Source of the DNA: an uncultured Halomonas sp.
GTDB lineage: Bacteria > Pseudomonadota > Gammaproteobacteria > Pseudomonadales > Halomonadaceae
DNA length: 64,000 nucleotides
Assembly (NCBI RefSeq): GCF_947490095.1
Contig: NZ_CANLFS010000003.1
Location: 124,001-188,000, forward strand
Reading direction: 5' to 3'
Part shown: positions 54,394 through 62,804 of the stretch, piece by piece
Layout: each line of letters opens with the position of its first letter
Position numbering within the stretch: the first letter of the stretch is position 1
Program-made: the position numbers and the translations under genes
Notes under the pieces: generated by a model
The model's input: only the letters and a program-made list of their open reading frames with translations
The model's database searches: none
Told to the model about the DNA's origin: nothing

Positions 54394-54840
54394 ATGAACA
54401 CATCATTGGTCCACAAGGTTCTTTCCAGCAACGCCGGTATTGCTCCTTTGGCGCTGCGCATTCCGGCCGGTGTTATCTTCATGGCCCACGGCGCTCAGAA
54501 GCTGTTTGGCTAGTTTGGCGGCGGCGGCCTTGCCGGTACCGCCCAGTGGCTGTCTGCCATGGGTATCGAGCCGGGCTTGCTGATGGCGCTGCTGGCGGGC
54601 GGCACCGAATTCTTCGGCGGTCTTGCCTTGATCCTCGGCCTGCTGATCCGTCCGGCCGCGGTGGGGCTGGCTGTCACCATGCTGATGGCGATTTTCAGCG
54701 TGCATATCGCCAACGGCTTGTTCATTAGCAACAACGGCTATGAATTCGCTCTATCCCTGCTGGCCATATCCATCGCGTTGGCCATCAGCGGAGCGGGTAG
54801 CGTCTCGCTTGACCCGTATCTGGCTCGCAAGGAGCGTTAA
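54394..54840 (+). pseudogene. DoxX-family membrane protein gene, interrupted by an in-frame TAG
   Basis: A 148-codon frame with codon 40 (54511-54513) being TAG. Before it the product reads ALRIPAGVIFMAHGAQKLFG, and after it FGGGGLAGTAQWLSAMG, which together give the conserved DoxX HGxQKLFGWFGGxG motif with the Trp (TGG) changed to TAG. There is no frameshift and the rest is intact to the stop at 54838-54840, with four hydrophobic segments. The mutation therefore looks recent, or it is a sequencing error. DoxX proteins are small membrane proteins tied to redox and sulfur stress. The first gene of the block; AGGA lies 8 nt upstream. Translation restart at ATG 54559 would yield only a 93-aa piece. 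Confidence 0.85.
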
Positions 54841-54942
54841 GCCTCATCAACCATCAGGAGGTCTCTTATGGCCGGGCTGACCGAGGCAATCAAGCGGTGG
54901 TTCCGTAAACCCAAGAACGGGAATATTCCCCAGGAGGCAACA

Positions 54943-55542
54943 ATGACCAAGGTACTGGTGCTTTATCATTCCATGTACGGCCATATCGAAACCATGGCGA
55001 ATACCGTCGCCGAAGGCGCACGCCGGGTAGACGGCGTCGAGGTCACGATCAAGCGCGTTCCGGAAACCATGCCGGCCGACGTCTTTGAGTCGGCCGGCGG
55101 CAAGACCGACCAGGAGGCGCCGGTGGCCTCACCGGCGGAGCTTGTCGAGTACGACGCGATCATCCTCGGCACACCCACGCGCTTCGGCAACATGTCCGGC
55201 CAGATGCGCACTTTCCTTGACCAGACCGGCGGCCTGTGGGCCAGCGGCGGCCTGGTGGGCAAGGTCGCGAGTGTATTTACCTCAACCGGCACTGGCGGCG
55301 GTGAAGAAACCACCATCGCCTCTACATGGACCACCCTTGCCCACCACGGCATGGTGATTGTGCCGATCGGCTACGCGACCCCGGAGTTGTTCGATATCTC
55401 CCAGGTGGGCGGGGGCACGCCCTATGGCGCTTCGACCATTGCCGGCGGCGATGGCTCGCGCCAGCCCGACGAGCGGGAGCTGGCCATTGCCCGCTTCCAG
55501 GGCGAACACGTGGCTAAAGTGGCGGCAAAGCTTAGTCGCTAA
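54943..55542 (+). CDS. wrbA: NAD(P)H:quinone oxidoreductase, WrbA type
   Basis: 199 aa from ATG 54943, exactly the WrbA size. It is an FMN flavodoxin-like enzyme that reduces quinones by two electrons. Motifs: [20 protein letters not shown] (FMN phosphate loop), [32 protein letters not shown] and the C-terminal [27 protein letters not shown] lies 5 nt before this ATG. A second in-frame ATG at 54868, also with a strong AGGAGG, would add 25 basic residues ([18 protein letters not shown]...), so two forms could be made. It follows the broken doxX by about 100 bp. Confidence 0.94.
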   Translation: MTKVLVLYHSMYGHIETMANTVAEGARRVDGVEVTIKRVPETMPADVFESAGGKTDQEAPVASPAELVEYDAIILGTPTRFGNMSGQMRTFLDQTGGLWASGGLVGKVASVFTSTGTGGGEETTIASTWTTLAHHGMVIVPIGYATPELFDISQVGGGTPYGASTIAGGDGSRQPDERELAIARFQGEHVAKVAAKLSR

Positions 55543-55646
55543 GTTCAATTGCTAAGCCCGCCTGGCGGAGGGAGGACGGTGCTCTCCCTCCCCGGCTTCT
55601 GGCTTGACATTCCACCCAGCGAATCTTGCAAACGGAGTGAACCACC

Positions 55647-56651
55647 ATGGGTCTCTTGATCAACGGCGAATGGCACGATCAGTGGTACGACACCAAAAAG
55701 CACGGTGGCGAGTTTGTGCGCGAATCCGCCAAACTGCGCGACTGGGTGACGTCCAACGGCCAGCCCACCGCAGACGGTCACCCAGGCGTGGCCGCCGAGG
55801 CGGATCGTTTTCACCTTTACGTATCGCTTGCCTGCCCCTGGGCACACCGGGTGCTGATCATGCGCAAGCTGAAGGGGTTGGAAGGGCTGATCGGCGTGTC
55901 GCATACCAGCCCGCTGATGCGGGAGAAGGGCTGGACGTATCACGTCGATGAAGGCTCAAGCGGCGATGCGGTCAACGGCGTTGACTATCATCATCAGCTC
56001 TACACCCTGACCAACCCGGAATACACCGGGCGTGTCACGGTGCCGGCATTGTGGGACAAGCGCGACTGGCGCATCGTCAACAACGAGTCGGCAGAGCTTG
56101 TGCGCATGCTCAACGGGGCGTTTGACGAGCACACCGGTAACCGGCTGGATTTCTATCCGGAAGATCTACGCGAGACCATCGATGCGGTCAACGCCGATGT
56201 CTACGATCACATCAACAACGGCGTATATAAAGCCGGCTTTGCTACCGATCAGGGCGTGTATGAAGGTCACGTCGTGGCCCTGTTTGAAGCGCTTGACCGC
56301 ATGGAGGCAAGGCTTGGCGAGCAGCGTTACCTGGCCGGCGAATGGCTGACCGAGGCGGATATTCGCCTGTTTACCACCTTGGTGCGCTTTGATGCCGTCT
56401 ACCACGGCCACTTCAAGTGCAACCTGCGCCGGATTGAAGACTACCCCAACCTGTCGAACTACCTGCGCGAGCTGTACCAGTGGCCGGGCGTCAAGGAAAC
56501 GGTCAGCTTTGACCATATCCAGCGGCACTATTACATGAGCCACGACACCATCAACCCTAATGGCATCGTGCCCAAGGGGCCGGAGCTTGACCTTGAGCGT
56601 CCCCACGACCGCGAGCGTCTGCCCGGCCACGGCGTGCGTGAAAAGGCATGA
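55647..56651 (+). CDS. Glutathionyl-hydroquinone reductase (YqjG/Xi-class GST)
   Basis: 334 aa. The catalytic Cys is in YVSLACPWAHRVLIM (about residue 63), the Xi-class CPWAxR motif, and the GST helical domain includes YLAGEWLTEADIRLFTTLVR. Xi-class enzymes remove glutathione from glutathionyl-hydroquinones. GGAG lies 8-10 nt before the ATG. Downstream of wrbA in the same direction, so the pair would first reduce quinones and then recycle their glutathione adducts. Lower GC than the flanking core genes. Confidence 0.92.
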   Translation: MGLLINGEWHDQWYDTKKHGGEFVRESAKLRDWVTSNGQPTADGHPGVAAEADRFHLYVSLACPWAHRVLIMRKLKGLEGLIGVSHTSPLMREKGWTYHVDEGSSGDAVNGVDYHHQLYTLTNPEYTGRVTVPALWDKRDWRIVNNESAELVRMLNGAFDEHTGNRLDFYPEDLRETIDAVNADVYDHINNGVYKAGFATDQGVYEGHVVALFEALDRMEARLGEQRYLAGEWLTEADIRLFTTLVRFDAVYHGHFKCNLRRIEDYPNLSNYLRELYQWPGVKETVSFDHIQRHYYMSHDTINPNGIVPKGPELDLERPHDRERLPGHGVREKA

Positions 56652-56691
56652 AAGCCAATAGCCAAGCCAGCAGCCAAAAGAGGAGCAACTC

Positions 56692-57381
56692 ATGCTGATC
56701 CGCGCAGGCAATGAGCGCGGCCACGCCGATCATGGCTGGCTGCGCTCGCGCCATACGTTTTCGTTCGCTGACTACTTTGACCCTAACCAGATGGGCTTTC
56801 GTACGCTACGCGTGATCAACGAAGACCGCGTACAGGGAGGCCATGGATTTGGCACCCACGGCCATGAAGAGATGGAAATCATCTCTTACGTGCTCGACGG
56901 TGAGATGGCTCACAAGGACAGCATGGGCAATGGTGCGGTGATGCGTCCGGGGGATGTTCAGCGCATGTCGGCGGGCACCGGCGTTCTGCACAGCGAGTTC
57001 AATCATTCAAGCGAGCAGGAGCTTCATTTTCTGCAGATATGGATCTTGCCACAGCGGCGTGGCATTGCTCCCAACTACGAACAGAAAGCCTTTCCGCGTC
57101 ATCAGCGACAAGGCCAGTGGCGACTGGTTGTCTCCCCGGACGGGCGCGACGATTCCGTGAGTATCAATCAGGACGCCAACCTTTATCTGGGCAGATTTGC
57201 AGCCGGCGAGCAGGCCGAGCTACCCGCCGTACGCCATGCCTGGCTGCATGTAGCCAAGGGTGAAGCGGTAGTCAACGGCGAGGTACTTTCCGCAGGGGAT
57301 GCAGCGGCCTTCAGCCCCGGGGAGCAGATCGATGTAGTCGGTCAGCGAGATGCCGAGCTTTTGTTGTTTGATCTGGCCTGA
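56692..57381 (+). CDS. Pirin-family protein (YhhW-like)
   Basis: 229 aa, bicupin. The metal site has the pirin pattern HTFSFADYFDP, then GFGTHGHEEMEIISYVLDG and the later SAGTGVLHSEFNHS. E. coli YhhW of the same length opens quercetin; other pirins act as redox-sensitive regulators. GGAGC precedes the ATG by 7 nt. It starts 40 bp after the hydroquinone reductase stop, so probably the same operon. Confidence 0.92.
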   Translation: MLIRAGNERGHADHGWLRSRHTFSFADYFDPNQMGFRTLRVINEDRVQGGHGFGTHGHEEMEIISYVLDGEMAHKDSMGNGAVMRPGDVQRMSAGTGVLHSEFNHSSEQELHFLQIWILPQRRGIAPNYEQKAFPRHQRQGQWRLVVSPDGRDDSVSINQDANLYLGRFAAGEQAELPAVRHAWLHVAKGEAVVNGEVLSAGDAAAFSPGEQIDVVGQRDAELLLFDLA

Positions 57382-57556
57382 GCCTTTGAAATTCATCCAG
57401 TTCGGCAACACAAGTAGGTAGACACGGGTGTTTCTGGGTCAGACCAGGGCTGACCTGCTGGTTAGAACCTATAATTTCGGGCCTGCTTGTATGTGAGCGT
57501 TATCGATTCACTCAAAATATAGTGGGATCACACTATCAATGACCGGAGATAAAGAT

Positions 57557-57919
57557 ATGAAACTCGTCATAGCCCCTATGGTCGCTTCCATACTGTTTAT
57601 TACCGCGTGTGCGACGTCACAGCCGCAAGATGCCCAAACAGCGGCACCGTCCCCGGCTACACCAGTGACATATCACTATGTATGCGACAGCGGCGAGACA
57701 ATTGAGGCCGCCTATCCCACTACAGATTCGGCAAGAGTGGACTACCAAAACACCACGTACAACATGCAGGTCGCGGTTTCGGGAAGTGGTGCACGCTATG
57801 TGGGCGGCGGCCTGGAATGGAGGACAAAAGGTTCCGGCTCGGGCTCACAGGGTACACTGTTTCAGCACAACGCAGACGATACGAGCGGTAAGCGCCTCGA
57901 GTCCTGCACTGCAGAGTAA
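57557..57919 (+). CDS. MliC-like lipoprotein (putative lysozyme inhibitor)
   Basis: 120 aa. Residues 1-18 are a lipoprotein signal with lipobox FITAC. The mature domain has YHYVCDSGETIEAAYP, VAVSGSGARYVGGGLEWRTK and a C-terminal Cys (RLESC), the layout of the MliC/PliC family that blocks C-type lysozyme through the SGxxY loop; here the loop reads SGSGARY. It would sit in the outer or inner membrane facing the periplasm. GGAGAT precedes ATG 57557. It lies 175 bp after the first pirin gene; a TATAAT at 57470-57475 may serve as its own -10 box. Confidence 0.8.
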   Translation: MKLVIAPMVASILFITACATSQPQDAQTAAPSPATPVTYHYVCDSGETIEAAYPTTDSARVDYQNTTYNMQVAVSGSGARYVGGGLEWRTKGSGSGSQGTLFQHNADDTSGKRLESCTAE

Positions 57920-57996
57920 ATAGGCTCTAACAGAACATGGCGGTTGCTGCTACCAGCGGTAACCTAGCTGAGCGATCTATCCAGGACATCAATGCC

Positions 57997-58950
57997 ATGA
58001 GCAACACCGAATCAAACCCTGCGCTGTTCGAATCGCGCGAGTGCCCCATCGTTGACGGTCACCGGCTTATTCAGCATCTCTCATCGCGTAAGGCCGAGGT
58101 AGGCGGTATTCCCATCAACCGGGTCCTGCCCCAGCGCGAGCGGCGCATGATCGGGGCGTGGTGCTTTCTGGACCACGCCGGGCCTGCGGTATTTACCGTG
58201 GACAGTCAGGGCATGCGCGTCGGCCCGCATCCACATACCGGGCTGCAGACCTTCACCTGGATGCTGGCCGGCGATATCCTGCATCGCGACAGTCTGGGCA
58301 GCGAACAGGTCATTCGCCCGGGGGAAGTCAACTTGATGACCGCCGGGCGTGGTATAGCGCACACTGAAGAATCACTCGCGAGCGAATCACAGCTGCATGC
58401 GGCGCAACTATGGATCGCGCTGCCCCACGCTCACCGGCATACCGAGCCCCGCTTCGATCATTATCCCGTCCTGCCACGCTGGCAGGAACAGGGCGTCGAT
58501 ATCACGCTGCTCACCGGCGCGTTCAACGGTCATGAAGCGCCCACCCTCGCATTTTCACCATTGGTGGGGGCCGATATGCTGGCCGACGCCGAAACCACTG
58601 TACATCTGGATTTGTATAAAGGCTTTGAGTACGGCGTGCTCGTGCTCGAGGGTAGCCTGCGCATCGGTCAGGATACGTTTTCACCAAACGAACTGGCCTA
58701 CCTGGGCTGCGGGCTCGACGCCATCGCGCTGGAACTTGACGACGACACCCGCGTACTGTTGCTGGGCGGCGAGCCGCTGAACGAAGAGATCTTCATCTGG
58801 TGGAACTTCGTCGGGCACAGCAAGGCCGAGATCGCCCAGGCGCAGCAGGAATGGGAGGCCGGTGACACACGATTCGGCGATGTTCCCGAATTCGACGGCG
58901 ACCGGCTGATGCCACCGCCCATTCCCTGGCGCATGATGTCTGACACTTGA
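57997..58950 (+). CDS. Pirin-family protein
   Basis: 317 aa, longer pirin type, different from the 229-aa one. The cupin metal motif is in VGPHPHTGLQTFTWMLAGDI and in TAGRGIAHTEES. GAWCFLDHAGP is the usual pirin start. I placed the start at ATG 57997 (AGGA 10 nt upstream); the ATG at 57937 would add 20 residues without a ribosome site. It is 15 bp before the FMN reductase gene, so the two are co-transcribed. Confidence 0.88.
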   Translation: MSNTESNPALFESRECPIVDGHRLIQHLSSRKAEVGGIPINRVLPQRERRMIGAWCFLDHAGPAVFTVDSQGMRVGPHPHTGLQTFTWMLAGDILHRDSLGSEQVIRPGEVNLMTAGRGIAHTEESLASESQLHAAQLWIALPHAHRHTEPRFDHYPVLPRWQEQGVDITLLTGAFNGHEAPTLAFSPLVGADMLADAETTVHLDLYKGFEYGVLVLEGSLRIGQDTFSPNELAYLGCGLDAIALELDDDTRVLLLGGEPLNEEIFIWWNFVGHSKAEIAQAQQEWEAGDTRFGDVPEFDGDRLMPPPIPWRMMSDT

Positions 58951-58965
58951 TAAAAGGACTATACG

Positions 58966-59523
58966 ATGAAACTGACCATCATTCTCACCAGCACTCGTCC
59001 CGGCCGGGCCGGCAAGGCCGTTGCCGACTGGTTCCATGCCCACGCCCAGGCTAACCCTGCCGGGTTCGACATCACGTTTGCCGACCTTCAGGACATCAAC
59101 CTGCCGCTGCTGGACGAACCCAATCATCCTGCCATGCAGCAATATGAGCACGAGCACACCAGGCGCTGGTCGCAAATCGTCCATGACTCGGATGCCTTCA
59201 TCTTTGTACTGCCAGAATACAATCATACCCCGCCGTCATCCTTCGTGAACGCGCTGGACTACCTGTACAAGGAATGGAACTACAAGCCCGCGGGGTTCGT
59301 CAGCTACGGCGGCATCTCGGGAGGCATTCGTTCGGTTGAGACCGCCAAGCACATGCTGAACACGCTGGAAATGGTGCCGGTCAAACAGCAGGTGATGATC
59401 CCGATGGTCGCCGATCACCTGGAAAATGGCACGTTCACGCCAACGGCCATTCATGAAAAAAGCGCGCAAACCCTGCTTGAGACCCTAGCCCGGTGGTCCA
59501 GCGCACTGAAAACCATGCGTTGA
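58966..59523 (+). CDS. NADPH-dependent FMN reductase family protein
   Basis: 185 aa flavodoxin-like fold. The N-terminus TIILTSTRPGRAGKAVADWF binds the FMN phosphate, and FVLPEYNHTPPSSFVNALDY is the FMN_red signature. It is a likely NAD(P)H quinone, azo or chromate reductase of the cytosol. AAAGGA lies 8 nt before the ATG. Last gene of the redox block; no clear terminator follows in the next bases. Confidence 0.9.
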   Translation: MKLTIILTSTRPGRAGKAVADWFHAHAQANPAGFDITFADLQDINLPLLDEPNHPAMQQYEHEHTRRWSQIVHDSDAFIFVLPEYNHTPPSSFVNALDYLYKEWNYKPAGFVSYGGISGGIRSVETAKHMLNTLEMVPVKQQVMIPMVADHLENGTFTPTAIHEKSAQTLLETLARWSSALKTMR

Positions 59524-59974
59524 GGCTATATAACGCTCTTGTAATTGACACACTGTCCGCCTTCTCGCTCAAGACCGGACAGTTGTCGCCATCGTCAACG
59601 CTACCTACCCCCCTTGAATGGATTCTTTTTTTCCACGAGCCTTATCTGCTCAAGCCGCTGGTAGAGTGGTGAAAGCGGGTGATGCGGGTCACCGGGATTG
59701 AAGGCACCGGAACGGCCTGCTCATCGCCAGCCACTCTCACCAGGCCCTTGCGGGCCGCATTCGGGACACCGGATGCAACAGGCGATACCCAGGGCACAGG
59801 CAGACACCACCGCGGTGGTATTCGTGCTGCTGACAGGGATGCAGGATGCTCACCGGATCGCGCTGCTCGGTAGCGTAGAGACTTCGTGGAGGCCCGTCTG
59901 CCGACAGCCAGGCCATGCTCAATCCCTCAAATGCGACTAAATCATATTTACATGAGGTAACGACCTGCATTACT
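59524..59974. other. Intergenic region, no gene supported
   Basis: About 450 bp between the redox block and the imelysin cluster. Only short frames without ribosome sites are present. TTTACA at 59947-59952 resembles a -35 box but no -10 box at proper spacing is obvious. Confidence 0.5.
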
Positions 59975-60003
59975 GTTGATAATGGAAACCATTCATTATC
60001 AAC
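59975..60003. promoter_or_regulatory. Fur-box-like dyad upstream of the imelysin cluster
   Basis: Perfect 10-bp arms GTTGATAATG (59975-59984) and CATTATCAAC (59994-60003), separated by 9 bp. The GATAAT/ATTATC half-sites are those of the Fur consensus, though the spacing differs from the classical 19-mer. It lies 24 bp before the first ATG, where binding would block transcription or initiation. Confidence 0.6.
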
Positions 60004-60027
60004 TGATACATGCCCGCCAGGAGCCTT

Positions 60028-61305
60028 ATGACTTCCCTGCCCGCTCGCCTTCCGCTGACCAGCGCCATCGCCTCGCTTATCCCGGTCGGCGCCCTCGCCG
60101 CGGAGGATACGGTCACTCCCGAGTCGGTCGTCAGCCACTATGCCGATGTCGCCCATGCCACCTATGCCGACTCATTGGCGGCGGCCCGGGCGCTCGACGA
60201 ACGCATCGATGCCCTGCTGGAAGCCCCCTCCGCCGAGACCCTCTCGGCGGCCCGCGAAGCCTGGCTTGAGGCGCGCGTTCCCTATCAGCAGAGTGAGGTC
60301 TTCCGCTTCGGCAATCCCGTCGTCGATGATTGGGAGGGTCAGCTGAATGCGTGGCCGCTGGATGAAGGCATGATCGACTATGTCGCCAGCGACGACTATC
60401 AGCACGAGCTGGGCAATGCCGGGGCTACCGCCAACATCGTGGCCAACACCAGCATCGAGATCGGCGGGAAGACGCTCGATGTCAGCGAGATCACGCCCGA
60501 GCTGCTCGCCGATCTGAACGAGGCCGGCGGCTCGGAGGCCAACGTGGCGACCGGCTATCACGCCCTGGAATTCCTGCTCTGGGGCCAGGATCTCAACGGC
60601 TTCGATAGCGGCAACGGCGAGCGGCCGGCCAGCGATTACCTGACCGGCGATGACTGCACCAACGGCCACTGCGACCGCCGCCGTTCCTACCTGGATGCCG
60701 CATCCGACCTGCTGGTGAGTGACCTGGAGTGGATGGTCGCCCAGTGGTCGACGGATCAACAGGACAACTATCGCCAGACACTGCTCGCACAGCCCGCTCA
60801 GGAAGGCCTCAGGCGCATGCTGTTCGGCATGGGCTCTCTGTCACTGGGTGAACTGGCCGGCGAGCGCCTGAAGGTGGCACTGGAGGCCAACTCCTACGAA
60901 GACGAGCATGACTGCTTCAGTGACAATACGCATAACTCGCACTTCTATAACGGACAAGGGATACAGAACGTCTATCTGGGCGAATATGAGCGCCGGGACG
61001 GCAGCGTCATGGAAGGCCCCTCTCCGTCGGACCTACTGGCCCAGCAGGACGCCGAGCTCGACACCCAGCTCCGCGAGCAGCTGGAAGCGACCATGGCCGA
61101 GCTGGGAGACCTGAAGGCAGCCGCCGAGGCCGAGAGCTCCCCCATGGCCTTCGACATGATGATCGCCCCCGGGAATGAGCAGGGCGCCAACATCATCAAC
61201 GAGGCCATCCTGGCCCTGGTCATGCAGACCGGCTCGATCGAGAAGGCGGCGGGAGCCCTCGGGGTGAACAGCCTGCAATCTGACGATGCAGGCCACAACT
61301 TCTAA
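60028..61305 (+). CDS. Imelysin-family (M75) lipoprotein-like iron-regulated protein
   Basis: 425 aa with a signal peptide (residues about 1-24, ending GALAA). The imelysin GxHxxE-type motif is present as ATGYHALEFLLWGQDLNG. A Cys-containing loop (DDCTNGHCDRRRS) follows, and another segment, NTHNSHFYNGQGIQNVYLG, is typical of the IrpA-like branch. Despite the peptidase name, the family is best linked to periplasmic iron uptake. CAGGAG 4 nt before ATG 60028 fixes the start. A Fur-like dyad lies just upstream. First of four linked genes. Confidence 0.9.
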   Translation: MTSLPARLPLTSAIASLIPVGALAAEDTVTPESVVSHYADVAHATYADSLAAARALDERIDALLEAPSAETLSAAREAWLEARVPYQQSEVFRFGNPVVDDWEGQLNAWPLDEGMIDYVASDDYQHELGNAGATANIVANTSIEIGGKTLDVSEITPELLADLNEAGGSEANVATGYHALEFLLWGQDLNGFDSGNGERPASDYLTGDDCTNGHCDRRRSYLDAASDLLVSDLEWMVAQWSTDQQDNYRQTLLAQPAQEGLRRMLFGMGSLSLGELAGERLKVALEANSYEDEHDCFSDNTHNSHFYNGQGIQNVYLGEYERRDGSVMEGPSPSDLLAQQDAELDTQLREQLEATMAELGDLKAAAEAESSPMAFDMMIAPGNEQGANIINEAILALVMQTGSIEKAAGALGVNSLQSDDAGHNF

Positions 61306-61394
61306 CCACGCCTCCCCCTTGAACATGGCCGCCGCCTGCCTGGCTTGTGGCGGCCTTCGTCATGGCAACATCCGTTACCCCAAGGCCCTCCTCG

Positions 61395-62804
61395 ATGTCC
61401 CGACGCCCCTCCCTTGTCCATGCCATGCTGAGCAGCGCCCTGGCTGCCTCGATGGCACTATCGGCGCATGCCGAGCCCCCCGTACAGATGACGCCGGATA
61501 GCGGGGGAGCAGGCTCGGTGGCACAGTTCGACCACAACGCCTACTCTCTTCCGCTGGGCAACATGGCCATGACCCAGCGCCTGGATTTCAGCGTCGGCAA
61601 CAGCTTCTTCCGCAATCCTTGGGTGGAAGCGCCGGCCAGTACCGATGCCCGCGACGGGCTCGGCCCCCTGCTCAACACCAACAGCTGTCAGGGCTGCCAC
61701 ATCAAGGATGGCCGTGGTCATCCCCCGAGCGGCCAGGAACGCTCCGTCTCCTTGTTCCTGCGCCTGTCGCTACCCTCGGAAGGCGCGGACCCCGAGGCGC
61801 TCAAACGCCAGGGCATCCATCCCGTGCCGCACTATGGGGGACAGTTGCAGACGGCCGCCATCACCGGCTTCGACGCCGAGGCCAACATGCAAGTCGGCTA
61901 TACCGAGAAGGCGATCACGTTAGGCGACGGCGACGTCGTTTCTCTGCGCGTTCCCGAGTACCGGATCACCGCCCCCGCCTATGGAGCGCTGCCCGACGAG
62001 CTACTCACTTCGCCGCGGGTCGCCCCGCCCATGATCGGCCTGGGCCTCCTCGAAGCCATTCCGGCCGAGCGCATCGCGAGGCGCGCCGATCCGCAGGACC
62101 AGGATGGTGACGGCATCTCGGGGCGCATCAATCGCGTCTGGGACGCACGGCAAGGTGAGACGGTGCTGGGGCGCTTCGGCTGGAAGGCCGGCCAACCCAC
62201 CATCGAACAACAGAACCTGCGCGCCTTCGCCGATGACATGGGCCTGACATCGAGCCTCTTTCCGCACACCGACTGCCGGCCGAATCAGGATTGCGCCACG
62301 ATGCCCCACGGAGGCGTTCCGGAAGTGAGCGACGAGATTGCAGACTTCGTCACCTTCTATGCCTCCAGCCTCGCCGTGCCGAAGCGTCGTCAGATGGAGG
62401 ATCCGCGAGTCACCGCGGGTGCCGAAACCTTCAACACCCTGGGCTGCGCGGCGTGTCATACGCCGCGGCAGCGCACGGCGGCCGACGCCTCACGGCCGGC
62501 ACTCGCCGACCAGGTCCTGTGGCCCTACAGCGACCTGCTTCTTCATGACATGGGGGAAGGACTGGCGGATGGGCGGCCGGAGTTCGAGGCGACCGGCAAA
62601 GAGTGGCGCACGCCGCCGCTATGGGGGATCGGGCTCGCCCAGAAGGTCAATCCCCAGGCCGGTTTCTTGCATGATGGCCGGGCTCGTACACTGGAAGAGG
62701 CGATCCTGTGGCACGGTGGCGAAGCCGAACCTGCCGCCGCGGGCTACAGGACCCTACCCTCATCCGACCGCCAGGATCTGCTGCGCTTCATGGAGTCGCT
62801 GTGA
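61395..62804 (+). CDS. Di-haem oxidoreductase (putative thiol oxidoreductase, DUF1111)
   Basis: 469 aa. Signal peptide ends ALSAHA before EPP. Two c-type haem motifs are seen: SCQGCHIKDG and CAACHTP, so it is a periplasmic di-haem cytochrome. Other conserved pieces are ADPQDQDGDGISGRINRVWD (possible calcium loop), LGRFGWKAGQPTIEQQN and FLHDGRARTLEEAILWHGGE. The start codon is uncertain (61395 chosen, with no good ribosome site; 61362 and 61422 are alternatives). It lies between two imelysin genes, a partnership seen in Pseudomonas and other bacteria, and may handle iron redox state. Confidence 0.87.
   Translation: MSRRPSLVHAMLSSALAASMALSAHAEPPVQMTPDSGGAGSVAQFDHNAYSLPLGNMAMTQRLDFSVGNSFFRNPWVEAPASTDARDGLGPLLNTNSCQGCHIKDGRGHPPSGQERSVSLFLRLSLPSEGADPEALKRQGIHPVPHYGGQLQTAAITGFDAEANMQVGYTEKAITLGDGDVVSLRVPEYRITAPAYGALPDELLTSPRVAPPMIGLGLLEAIPAERIARRADPQDQDGDGISGRINRVWDARQGETVLGRFGWKAGQPTIEQQNLRAFADDMGLTSSLFPHTDCRPNQDCATMPHGGVPEVSDEIADFVTFYASSLAVPKRRQMEDPRVTAGAETFNTLGCAACHTPRQRTAADASRPALADQVLWPYSDLLLHDMGEGLADGRPEFEATGKEWRTPPLWGIGLAQKVNPQAGFLHDGRARTLEEAILWHGGEAEPAAAGYRTLPSSDRQDLLRFMESL

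Noticed and set aside
54511-54513. TAG in doxX as pyrrolysine or programmed read-through
   Set aside because: No pylT/pylS or read-through context is visible; a Trp TGG to TAG mutation explains it with one base.
59524-59974. tRNA or small RNA gene in the long gap
   Set aside because: No cloverleaf-like arms or terminator could be traced by eye.
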